Assembly (NCBI GenBank): GCA_964242945.1
Contig: CAXTCF010000003.1
Location: forward strand, 1 to 64,000
DNA: 64,000 bases
From: Mesorhizobium_B sp964242945
Lineage (GTDB): Bacteria; Pseudomonadota; Alphaproteobacteria; Rhizobiales; Rhizobiaceae
Direction: 5' to 3'
Positions 25,372-33,622 of the stretch are shown piece by piece. Below the pieces are notes generated by a model, which had not been told where the DNA came from, did not search any database, and worked only from the letters and a program-made list of their open reading frames with translations. Made by a program: the position numbers and the translations under genes. The stretch's first letter is position 1. Each line of letters begins with the position of its first letter.

Positions 25372-28331
25372 AGCCCCATCGGATTGCGGGCGGCTCCCGC
25401 CTCGACCGCAGCGATGCGGTGCGCTTCTCCTTCGACGACGTGGAGTACGGCGGCTTCAAGGGCGACACCCTCGCCTCGGCCCTGCTGGCCAACGGCGTTT
25501 CGCTGTTCGGACGCTCGTTCAAGTACCACCGGCCGCGCGGACTCTTGAGCGCCGGCATCGACGAGCCGAACGCGCTGGTGACGGTGCTCGATGGCGATGT
25601 GCGCGAGCCGAACCTCCCGGCGACGCTGCTCGAAGTTTTTGACGGGCTGCGCGCGGTCAGCCAGAACCGCTCGCCCTCGCTGCGCTTCGACGTGAGCGCC
25701 GCAAACGGACTCGCGGGCAAGCTGATCGGCGCGGGTTTCTACTACAAGACCTTCATGGGGCCGGTCGTCGGGCCGCTGAAGGGCACGCGCTTCTGGATGT
25801 TCTGCGAAAAGTTCATCCGTCGCGCGGCAGGCTTGGGACGGGCCGGCTTTGCCGCCGATCCCGCGCGCTACGGCCGCATGAACGCTTTTTGCGACGTGCT
25901 GGTGGTGGGCAGCGGTCCGGCCGGGCTGATGGCCGCGAAAGCCGCTGCGAAGGCCGGCAAGGACGTGATCCTGGCCGACCTCGACGCCGTGCTGGGAGGC
26001 TCCGCAAAGTGGTCGGGCGAGTTCATCGACGGCGCTCCGGCGCCTAGCTGGGCGGCGGAAACGATCGCCGAGTTGGCGGCGTCGGAGAACGTTCGGCTGC
26101 TGCCCCGCACCTCCGTCTGGGGGCACTACGACGGCAACACGATGGCCGCGCTGGAGCGCGTGTCCGACCATAAGGCCAAACGCTCTCCCGGCGAGCCGAA
26201 GCATCGGCACTGGGTGATCCGGGCCGGGCACGTGGTGCTCGCCACCGGCGCCTTTGAGCGGCCGCTGGTGTTTTCCGGCAACGACAGGCCCGGCGTGATG
26301 CTGGCCGATGCCGCGGTCCGTTTCGCGCGCGAATGGGGCGTGCTGCCGGGCCGCCGGATCGCGCTCTTCACCAACAACGACAGCGCTTATCGCGCCGCGC
26401 GCGCTTTGAAAGATGCCGGGGCGGAGGTCGCCGCGATCGTGGATGTCCGCGCGAGCATCGGCGCCGCGGCGCGCAAGCTTGCGGGCAAGGCCGGCGGCGA
26501 ACTGATCCTCGGCCACGCCGTGATAGCAGTAGAAGGCGGGGGCCGTGTGAAGGCGATCCGCGTCGCTGCGGTCGATGCGGCGGGCAATGTGAGCGGCAGC
26601 AGCCGGCCGCTCGCCGTGGACTGCCTTCTGATGTCCGGCGGCTGGACGCCCAACATCAACCTGGCAAGCCAGGCCGGCGGCAGGCCGGAATGGAACGAGG
26701 GTCTTCACGCCTTCCTGCCGGGCGCGCCGCACGACAACTGGAAGGCTGTCGGCGCATGCAACGGCACTTTCGCACTCGCCGGCATCGTTGCAGAGGCAGC
26801 GGCCGGTTCCGAAACGAAAGCGCCTGAGGTCAAGGCGCCGGAGCTTGACCCGAACCCTTCGCCGCTGCTGGAGATAAAAAGTCCCGGCAAGGCCTTCGTG
26901 GACTTTCAGCATGACGTGACGGCCGATGACGTGCGGCTGGCCGCGCAGGAAGGTTTTCGGGCGATCGAACACCTGAAGCGCTACACGACGCTCGGCATGG
27001 CGACCGACCAGGGCAAGACATCCAACATCGCCGGCATGACCATCATGGCGGAAGCGGCGGGCAAGACGATCCCGCAGACGGGCGCGACAAAGTTCCGACC
27101 CCCTTTCGCGCCGGTATCGCTGGGCAGCCTGGCCGCGGAGCGCGTCGGCGACCTCGCGCCTGAGCGCCTGACGCCGGTGCACGATTGTCATGTGGAGCAA
27201 GGCGCGCGGATGTACGCCGCCGGCCTGTGGTTCCGCCCGCAGATCTACGGCCAGCCGGGCGAGTCGGTCGAGCAGGCTTATGTGCGCGAAGCCCGCACGG
27301 TGCGCGAGGCCGCGGGCATCGTGGACGTTTCCACGCTGGGCAAGATCGCCGTGCAGGGGCCGGACGCGGCCGAGTTCCTCGACCGCGTCTATACCAACCT
27401 GTTCTCGACGCTGCCGGTGATGAAGGCGCGCTATGGCCTGATGCTGCGCGAGGACGGCATCGCCTATGACGACGGCACCACATGGCGGCTAGGCGAGCAG
27501 GAATTCCTGATGACGACCACCACGGCCAATGCGGCCAAGGTGATGCAGAACCTCGAATACTTTTTGGACGCGATCTGGCCGGACCTGAAGGTGACGCTGA
27601 CCTCCGTCACCGACCAGTGGGCGGGCGCCGCGGTCGCGGGGCCGCGCTCGCGCGAAATCCTGGCCAGCTGCGTTTCGGGCACAGAGGTGGACAATGCGGC
27701 GCTGCCCTTCATGGGCATCGTCAAGGGCGAGATAGCAGGCGCGCCCGTCATGATCTGCCGCCTCTCCTTTTCCGGCGAGCTGGCCTATGAGGTCTATTGC
27801 GGCGCAGGCCATGGCCGGCACGTCTGGGAGGCCTTGATCGAGGCGGGCAAGCCGTTCGGCATGGTGCCTTATGGGCTGGAAGCGCTGGGCACGCTGCGCA
27901 TCGAGAAGGGGCACGTCACGGGTGCGGAGATCGACGGCCGCACCACGGCGCGCGACCTGCATCTCGACTGGATGCTTTCCAAGAAGAAGCCCTTCATCGG
28001 CTCCGGGACGATGAACCGCGAAGGATTGACCGATCCGGACCGGGTGCAGCTTGTCGGCCTCGTTTCGCTGGACGGACGCCCCCTGCCCGGCGGCGCGCAC
28101 ATCGTGGAAGAACTGGACGAGGCGAACCCGCACGGCTCGATCGGCCATGTCACGGGAAACTGCTACTCGCCGGCGCTGGGCAAGTATATCGCGCTGGCGC
28201 TGGTGAAAGGCGGCAAGCGGCGGCACGACACGCGCGCCTTCATCTCCGATCCCTTGCGGAAACGCTTCGGGCCGGTGGAGATCGTCAGCCATCACTTCTT
28301 CGATCCGGATGGGAGCCGCATGCATGGTTGA
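25368..28331 (+). CDS. soxA: sarcosine oxidase subunit alpha
   Basis: This 987-aa subunit carries NAD and the folate-binding domain. In order: a ferredoxin-like domain (FDDVEYGGFKGDTLASALLA, SFKYHRPRGLLSAG), an NAD/FAD two-dinucleotide fold (DVLVVGSGPAGLMAAKAAA, later VVLATGAFERPLVFSGNDRP), and a C-terminal GcvT-like tetrahydrofolate domain (FSGELAYEVYCGAGHGRHVW). Together with beta, gamma and delta it oxidises sarcosine to glycine, producing H2O2 and methylene-tetrahydrofolate. Length is normal. Its end overlaps soxG by 8 bp. Confidence 0.95.
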   Translation: MKPHRIAGGSRLDRSDAVRFSFDDVEYGGFKGDTLASALLANGVSLFGRSFKYHRPRGLLSAGIDEPNALVTVLDGDVREPNLPATLLEVFDGLRAVSQNRSPSLRFDVSAANGLAGKLIGAGFYYKTFMGPVVGPLKGTRFWMFCEKFIRRAAGLGRAGFAADPARYGRMNAFCDVLVVGSGPAGLMAAKAAAKAGKDVILADLDAVLGGSAKWSGEFIDGAPAPSWAAETIAELAASENVRLLPRTSVWGHYDGNTMAALERVSDHKAKRSPGEPKHRHWVIRAGHVVLATGAFERPLVFSGNDRPGVMLADAAVRFAREWGVLPGRRIALFTNNDSAYRAARALKDAGAEVAAIVDVRASIGAAARKLAGKAGGELILGHAVIAVEGGGRVKAIRVAAVDAAGNVSGSSRPLAVDCLLMSGGWTPNINLASQAGGRPEWNEGLHAFLPGAPHDNWKAVGACNGTFALAGIVAEAAAGSETKAPEVKAPELDPNPSPLLEIKSPGKAFVDFQHDVTADDVRLAAQEGFRAIEHLKRYTTLGMATDQGKTSNIAGMTIMAEAAGKTIPQTGATKFRPPFAPVSLGSLAAERVGDLAPERLTPVHDCHVEQGARMYAAGLWFRPQIYGQPGESVEQAYVREARTVREAAGIVDVSTLGKIAVQGPDAAEFLDRVYTNLFSTLPVMKARYGLMLREDGIAYDDGTTWRLGEQEFLMTTTTANAAKVMQNLEYFLDAIWPDLKVTLTSVTDQWAGAAVAGPRSREILASCVSGTEVDNAALPFMGIVKGEIAGAPVMICRLSFSGELAYEVYCGAGHGRHVWEALIEAGKPFGMVPYGLEALGTLRIEKGHVTGAEIDGRTTARDLHLDWMLSKKKPFIGSGTMNREGLTDPDRVQLVGLVSLDGRPLPGGAHIVEELDEANPHGSIGHVTGNCYSPALGKYIALALVKGGKRRHDTRAFISDPLRKRFGPVEIVSHHFFDPDGSRMHG

Positions 28332-28911
28332 GCAGCTTTCCCCCCTGGGCTCGGCGTGGACCCCCGGCCGCTTCGGCGCGGGCCGCGGGCGGGCGGATGT
28401 GATCCTGAGCGAGGTACAGCCGGGCTCGATCGTGCAGGTCGCGGCTTGGCCGGGCGAGGATGCGGCGGCCTTGGAAGCGATCCGCACCGTTTCCGGCTTG
28501 AGCTTGGAGGCGAAGCCGGGAGCCGGCGCGTTCAGCGAAGGCGCCTCGGCGTTCGGCTTTGCGCCGGGCCGCTTCCTTGTGGCGGCGGACGAGGAAAGCG
28601 TGCCGGCCCGGCTGGCGGAGGCGCTGCCTGCCGCAGCGGGAACGGTGCTGGACCTTTCGCACGGCCGCACGGTGCTGCGCGTCGAGGGTTTTGCTGCCGA
28701 GCAGGTTCTCTCCAAGCTGTTTGCGCTCGACTTTCGTGCGGCGGCGTTTCCGCTTGGGGCGGGCCGCGCGACGATCCATCACCAGATCCAGGCGCTGATC
28801 CAACGCACGGGCGAGCGGCGCTTCGACCTGATCGTCTTTCGCTCCTTCGCACGTTCCTTTTGGACGACGCTCTGCCACGCCGCGGAGGAATATGGCTACG
28901 AGATAGCCTGA
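28324..28911 (+). CDS. soxG: sarcosine oxidase subunit gamma
   Basis: This 195-aa SoxG family protein is the structural gamma subunit, related to the GcvT fold. Recognisable features are DVILSEVQPGSIVQVAAWPG, the LDLSHGRTVLRVEGFAAEQVLSKL core, and IHHQIQALIQ followed by FDLIVFRSFARSFW near the end. ATG 28324 lies within the last codons of soxA (8-bp overlap), giving the usual length; five extra upstream codons are possible. It closes the soxBDAG operon. purU or folD, often next in sox operons, is not present. Confidence 0.9.
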   Translation: MVEQLSPLGSAWTPGRFGAGRGRADVILSEVQPGSIVQVAAWPGEDAAALEAIRTVSGLSLEAKPGAGAFSEGASAFGFAPGRFLVAADEESVPARLAEALPAAAGTVLDLSHGRTVLRVEGFAAEQVLSKLFALDFRAAAFPLGAGRATIHHQIQALIQRTGERRFDLIVFRSFARSFWTTLCHAAEEYGYEIA

Positions 28912-28992
28912 GCGCCGGGTCTTCGCTGCCGAAAGGGAACCGCGGACCGGCCGGGCTTGTTTCAGCGTCTCCTGCTTGCGGAGACCACGTCC

Positions 28993-29811
28993 ATGCCCTT
29001 CATCCAGTCTGCCGGAAACGTCGATCTGTTCTACCAGGACTGGGGCACCGGCAAGCCCGTGGTGCTGATCCACGGCTGGCCGCTCGACGGCGACATGTGG
29101 GAGCACCAGGCGATGTTCCTGGCCGAACATGGCTGTCGCGTGATCACCTATGACCGCCGCGGCTTCGGCCGCTCTTCGCAGCCCTGGTCGGGCTACACCT
29201 ACGACAACTTCGCCGCCGACCTGAAGGCGATCCTCGACGGGCTCGACGTGCAGAACGCGACGATCGTCGGCTTCTCCATGGGCGGCGGCGAGGTGGCCCG
29301 CTATTTCGGGCTTTACGGCTCGGAGCGCGTTTCCAGGGCGGTGCTGGTGTCCGCCGTCACGCCTTACCTGCTGAAGACGGCAGACAACCCGGACGGCGTG
29401 GACAAGAAGGTCTTCGACGGGATGGTGGACGGCTTGCGCAAGGACCGGCCGGATTTCCTGTCTAACTTCAACAAGATGTTCTTCGGCGCCGGGCTGCTGA
29501 ACTTTTCCGTCAGCGCCGAGATCCTGCAATGGTCGCGCGAGGTGGCGATGCTGGCCTCGCCGAAATCGACGATCGACTGCGTGCGCGCCTTCTCCGAAAC
29601 AGACTTCCGCGCGGACCTGCCGAAGATCGACGTGCCGACGCTGATCATCCACGGCGACGCCGACCAGACCGTGCCGATCGGCAGTTCGTCTGAACTCGCG
29701 GCAAAGCTGGTACCGAACAACGACTTCAAGGTCTATAAGGGTGAGCCGCATGGGCTGTTCCATACGGCCGCGGACAGGCTGAACGCGGACCTTCTCGCTT
29801 TCGTCGGCTGA
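28993..29811 (+). CDS. alpha/beta hydrolase (non-haem chloroperoxidase/esterase type)
   Basis: This 272-aa alpha/beta hydrolase fold protein has oxyanion HGWPLDG, the nucleophile elbow GFSMGGGEV, an acid in LIIHGDADQTVPI and His in GEPHGLFHTAADR. The set and spacing fit the cofactor-free haloperoxidase/esterase group. ATG 28993 is ten bases after GGAG and starts the conserved MPFIQSAGNVDLFYQDWG; 12 upstream codons remain open but are atypical. It follows soxG by 81 bp with no clear functional link to sarcosine. Confidence 0.9.
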   Translation: MPFIQSAGNVDLFYQDWGTGKPVVLIHGWPLDGDMWEHQAMFLAEHGCRVITYDRRGFGRSSQPWSGYTYDNFAADLKAILDGLDVQNATIVGFSMGGGEVARYFGLYGSERVSRAVLVSAVTPYLLKTADNPDGVDKKVFDGMVDGLRKDRPDFLSNFNKMFFGAGLLNFSVSAEILQWSREVAMLASPKSTIDCVRAFSETDFRADLPKIDVPTLIIHGDADQTVPIGSSSELAAKLVPNNDFKVYKGEPHGLFHTAADRLNADLLAFVG

Positions 29812-29954
29812 CCCGAACGAATGCTGAGAAGCTTTTCTACCGACGCTTGGCTGCTGCGAAGCAGCGGCGTGGCCTATGCTGCGGGCGCTCCCCTAGGCTA
29901 GAAGGCGTCAGGCCGTTCCCCTGATCGGCCCCATCAGCTAAGAGGAGCGGACGG

Positions 29955-32408
29955 GTGGTAGCGATGCCCTCCCATGCGCGTGTGGTGATCATCGGCGGCG
30001 GCGCGGTCGGCGCTTCGTCGCTCTACCATCTGGCGAAAGCCGGCTGGACGGACTGCGTGCTGTTGGAGAAGAACGAGCTGACCTCCGGCTCGACCTGGCA
30101 CGCCGCCGGAAATTGCCCGACCTTTTCGTCGTCTTGGTCGCTGATGAACATGCAGCGCTATTCCACGGAGCTTTACCGTAGGCTGGCGGCAAGCGTCGAT
30201 TATCCCATGAACTACCACGTCACCGGCTCGATCAGGCTGGCGCACACGCCGGAGCGGATGCAGGAGTTTGCGCGAGCCGTCGGCATGGGGCGGTATCAGG
30301 GCATGGCGCTGGAGGTGATCGGACCTGATGAAATCAAGCGCCGCTATCCGTTCATCGAGACGCACGACCTGAAGGGGGCGCTTTATGATCCGAATGACGG
30401 CGACATCGATCCGGCCCAGCTGACGCAGGCGCTGGCCAAGGGCGCGCGGGACCTGGGTGCGACGATCCTGCGCTTCTGTCCTGTCACTGCGGTCCGGCGC
30501 GAAAGCGAGGAGTGGATCGTCTCGACGCCGCAGGGCGAGATCCGCTGTGAGATAGTCGTGAACGCCGCCGGTTACCGCGCGGCGGAAGTGGGAAGAATGT
30601 TCGGCCGCGACGTGCCGATGGCCGTCATGAGCCACCAGTACATCCTGTTCGACGAGATACCCGAACTTGCCGCCTGGACACGCGAAGCCGGCCACAAGCT
30701 GCCGCTGCTGCGCGACGTGGACACGTCCTACTATCTCCGCCAGGAGAAGCACGGCATGAACCTCGGTCCTTACGAGAAGAACTGCCGCGCCCATTGGACT
30801 TCGCCGGACGACCTGATGCCGGCCGATTTTTCCTTTCAGCTTTTCCCCGACGATCTTGAGCGGCTGGAGTGGTACCTGAACGATGCCGTGGCGCGTGTGC
30901 CGATCCTCGGCACTGCCGGCCTCTCCAAAGTCATCAACGGTCCGATCCCCTACGCGCCGGACGGCAACCCGCTGATCGGCCCGATGCCCGGCGTGCCGAA
31001 CGCCTTCGAGGCCTGCGTGTTCACCTTCGGCATCGCGCAAGCTGGGGGTGCCGGCAAGGTGCTGGCGGAGTGGGTGACACGAGGGCGGACGGAATGGGAT
31101 ATGTGGTCCTGCGATCCGCGCCGCTTCACCAGCTTTGCCTCGGCGCCTGACTACGCACAGGCTAAGGCGATGGAGGTTTATGGCGACGAGTATGCCGTGC
31201 AGTTCCCGCGCCACGCTTGGCCGGCAGGGCGGGATCGCAAGCTTTCGCCGCTGCACGATCGCCTGAAGGCAATGGGGGCACAGTTTGGCGCCTACAACGG
31301 CTGGGAGCGTGCGCTCTGGTATGCGCAAGCCGGCGACGACACGTCGGCGACAAGCACGCTGACCTTCCGCCGCGAAGGGCCGTGGTTGCCGCGGGTGCGC
31401 GAGGAGTGCCTGGCGGTGCGCGATGCCGCGGGCATCCTCGACCTGCCGGGCTTTTCCCGCTTCTTCGTCATCGGCGCGGGTGCGCGCGAGTGGCTGGCGG
31501 GGTTGATCACCGGGACGGTGCCGAAGCCCGGCCGCATCGGCTTGGGCTACTTCGCCGACGAAGACGGGCGGGTCGTCACCGAGATGTCGATCATGGCCTT
31601 CGAGGAGGATGTGTTCGCCTTGATCACGGCGGCCGTTGCCGAGTGGCACGATCGCGACTGGCTGCTGACCCACCTGCCGGCCGGTTCGAGCATCCGCATC
31701 GAGAACATTTCGGACGGGCATACCTGCCAAATCCTTTCCGGGCCGAATGCGCGGAAGATTCTGGGGGAGGTGGCGGAGGCCGACCTGACGCTGCCCTGGC
31801 TCAGCCTCCAGATCGCCGAGATTGCCGGCCGCCCCTGCCCGCTGGTGCGTGTTTCCTTCGCGGGCGAGTTGGGCTGGGAGATCCACTCGAAGGTCGAGGA
31901 CACGGCCGCGATCTTCGATGCGGTGTGGGACGCGGGACAGAAGCGCGGCTTGAAACCGTTCGGGATGTGGGCGCTGGACTCGCTCCGCCTGGAAAAAGGC
32001 TATCGCGCCTGGAAGCAGGACCTTTCCACCGACTATTCCGTGCTGCAAAGCGGGCTGGAACGCTTCGTGCGCTGGGACAAGCCCGATTTCATCGGCAAGC
32101 GCGCGCTTCAGAATGAGAAGCAGCAGGGTGTCGGGAAAAGGTTCGTCACGCTGACCCTGGACAGCCCGAACGGCTTCGACGCGCCTTCCATGTCCAACCT
32201 CTGGCATGAGGAAGCGATCGTGGGCGAGGTGACGTCTGCCGGCTGGGGGTTCCGCACGGAAAAGGCCATCATGCTGGGCATGTTGCGCGCGGACCTTGCC
32301 GAAGCCGGCCGGAGCGTGGAAGTGGAGATTTTCGGGGAAAGGCTACCCGCCACTGTGCAGCCGGACCGCCCGCTCTGGGACCCGGAAAACACCCGTCTGC
32401 GCGCCTGA
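29955..32408 (+). CDS. FAD-dependent dehydrogenase-GcvT fusion (dimethylglycine dehydrogenase family), second copy
   Basis: This 817-aa relative of DMGDH has VVIIGGGAVGASSLYHLAKA, then LTSGSTWHAAGNCPTF with the covalent-FAD His, and a C-terminal folate-binding half (FAGELGWEIHSK, LDSLRLEKGYRAWKQDLS). GTG 29955 is preferred over ATG 29964 because AGGAG lies eight bases before the GTG. It differs clearly from the copies at 11364 and 33619 in the substrate half, so the three probably act on different N-methyl compounds. An aminotransferase gene follows after 32 bp. Confidence 0.9.
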   Translation: MVAMPSHARVVIIGGGAVGASSLYHLAKAGWTDCVLLEKNELTSGSTWHAAGNCPTFSSSWSLMNMQRYSTELYRRLAASVDYPMNYHVTGSIRLAHTPERMQEFARAVGMGRYQGMALEVIGPDEIKRRYPFIETHDLKGALYDPNDGDIDPAQLTQALAKGARDLGATILRFCPVTAVRRESEEWIVSTPQGEIRCEIVVNAAGYRAAEVGRMFGRDVPMAVMSHQYILFDEIPELAAWTREAGHKLPLLRDVDTSYYLRQEKHGMNLGPYEKNCRAHWTSPDDLMPADFSFQLFPDDLERLEWYLNDAVARVPILGTAGLSKVINGPIPYAPDGNPLIGPMPGVPNAFEACVFTFGIAQAGGAGKVLAEWVTRGRTEWDMWSCDPRRFTSFASAPDYAQAKAMEVYGDEYAVQFPRHAWPAGRDRKLSPLHDRLKAMGAQFGAYNGWERALWYAQAGDDTSATSTLTFRREGPWLPRVREECLAVRDAAGILDLPGFSRFFVIGAGAREWLAGLITGTVPKPGRIGLGYFADEDGRVVTEMSIMAFEEDVFALITAAVAEWHDRDWLLTHLPAGSSIRIENISDGHTCQILSGPNARKILGEVAEADLTLPWLSLQIAEIAGRPCPLVRVSFAGELGWEIHSKVEDTAAIFDAVWDAGQKRGLKPFGMWALDSLRLEKGYRAWKQDLSTDYSVLQSGLERFVRWDKPDFIGKRALQNEKQQGVGKRFVTLTLDSPNGFDAPSMSNLWHEEAIVGEVTSAGWGFRTEKAIMLGMLRADLAEAGRSVEVEIFGERLPATVQPDRPLWDPENTRLRA

Positions 32409-32440
32409 CCGCTTTTCGAGCGCAACAATCGAGGAAGCCC

Positions 32441-33622
32441 ATGCCCAAGCCGTCTTCCCGCATTTCCGGCATCTTGCCCTCCGGCAAGGACGGCTGGGAG
32501 GTGCATTTCGCCGCCATGGCGCGCAAGCAGGCGGGCGAGCCGATCATCATGCTTTCCATCGGCGACCACGACTTCGACACGCCTGAGCAAACCGTGGAAG
32601 CCTGCGTGACGGCCGTGCGCGCCGGCCACCATCACTACATCCAGCTTCCCGGCCTGCCGCGCCTGCGCCAAGCGATGGCGGAGGCTTCGACACGCGCGAC
32701 GGGCGTGGAGACCGTGCTCGAAGAGGTGATCGCGACGCCCGGCGGGCAGGCGGCGCTCTACGCCGCGATCCAGGCCGCGCTCGATCCCGGCCAGCACGCG
32801 ATCGTGGTCGCGCCCTATTACGCCACCTATCCCTACACGTTCCGCGCATCCGGCATCGACTATACGATCGTGGAAGCGCAACCGGAAGACGGCTTCCAGC
32901 CGCGCGTCGAGGCGATCGAGCAGGCGATCCGGCCGAACACAAGCGCGATGCTGATCAACACGCCGAACAATCCGACCGGCGCAGTCTATTCCCGCAAGAC
33001 GCTGGAGGGCGTAGCGGAGTTGTGCCGGCGGCACGACCTCTGGCTGATCTCCGACGAGGTCTATTGGACGCTCGGCGAAGGCGAGCACGTGTCCCCGCGC
33101 GGCCTGTCCGACATGAAGGAGCGCACGCTGGTCGTGAACTCGCTGTCCAAGAGCCATGGCATGACCGGCTGGCGGCTCGGCTGGCTGACGGCCCCGAAGC
33201 CTGTCGTCACGCTGCTGACCGGGCTCAACCTCGTCACCACCTACGGCCTGACCGACTTCGTGTCGCGTGCGGCAGTCGAGGCCATGGAGAACGGCTTCGG
33301 CGTCGAAGAGATCGCAGTCCGCTATGCGGCGCGGCGCAAGCTCTTCCTGGAGGCCATCCGCGGCATGAACAACGTCATCGTGCGCGGCTCCGAAGGCGGC
33401 ATGTATGTCATGCTCGACCTGCGCGCCGTGGAGCCGGACGACGAGGCCTTTGCCTGGCGCCTTCTGAACGCCGAGCAGGTCGCGGTGATGCCGGGCTCCT
33501 CCTTCGGCGAGGCTGCGGCAGGCCATATCCGCATCAGCATGTGCCAGCCGGAGGACGTGTTGCGCGAAGCCGCCGGCCGGCTGCGCCGCTTCGTCGGCGC
33601 TTACGCACAAGCCGCGGCATGA
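32441..33622 (+). CDS. class I/II PLP-dependent aminotransferase
   Basis: This 393-aa fold-type I aminotransferase has MLSIGDHDFDTPEQTVEA at the N-terminus, YIQLPGLPRLRQAM, INTPNNPTGAVY (PLP Asn), LISDEVYW (PLP Asp) and the Schiff-base Lys in NSLSKSHGMTGWRLGW. It resembles the AspC/AruH (arginine:pyruvate transaminase) branch, though the substrate is not certain. It is flanked by two FAD-GcvT dehydrogenase genes and overlaps the second by 4 bp (ATGA), suggesting that amine and N-methyl removal act in one pathway. Confidence 0.88.
   Translation: MPKPSSRISGILPSGKDGWEVHFAAMARKQAGEPIIMLSIGDHDFDTPEQTVEACVTAVRAGHHHYIQLPGLPRLRQAMAEASTRATGVETVLEEVIATPGGQAALYAAIQAALDPGQHAIVVAPYYATYPYTFRASGIDYTIVEAQPEDGFQPRVEAIEQAIRPNTSAMLINTPNNPTGAVYSRKTLEGVAELCRRHDLWLISDEVYWTLGEGEHVSPRGLSDMKERTLVVNSLSKSHGMTGWRLGWLTAPKPVVTLLTGLNLVTTYGLTDFVSRAAVEAMENGFGVEEIAVRYAARRKLFLEAIRGMNNVIVRGSEGGMYVMLDLRAVEPDDEAFAWRLLNAEQVAVMPGSSFGEAAAGHIRISMCQPEDVLREAAGRLRRFVGAYAQAAA

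Noticed and set aside
33022..33618. Upstream extension of the third FAD-GcvT protein through the aminotransferase gene
   Set aside because: This stretch is Arg/Ala-rich, antagonistic to a clear aminotransferase in another frame, and the FAD motif begins right at ATG 33619.
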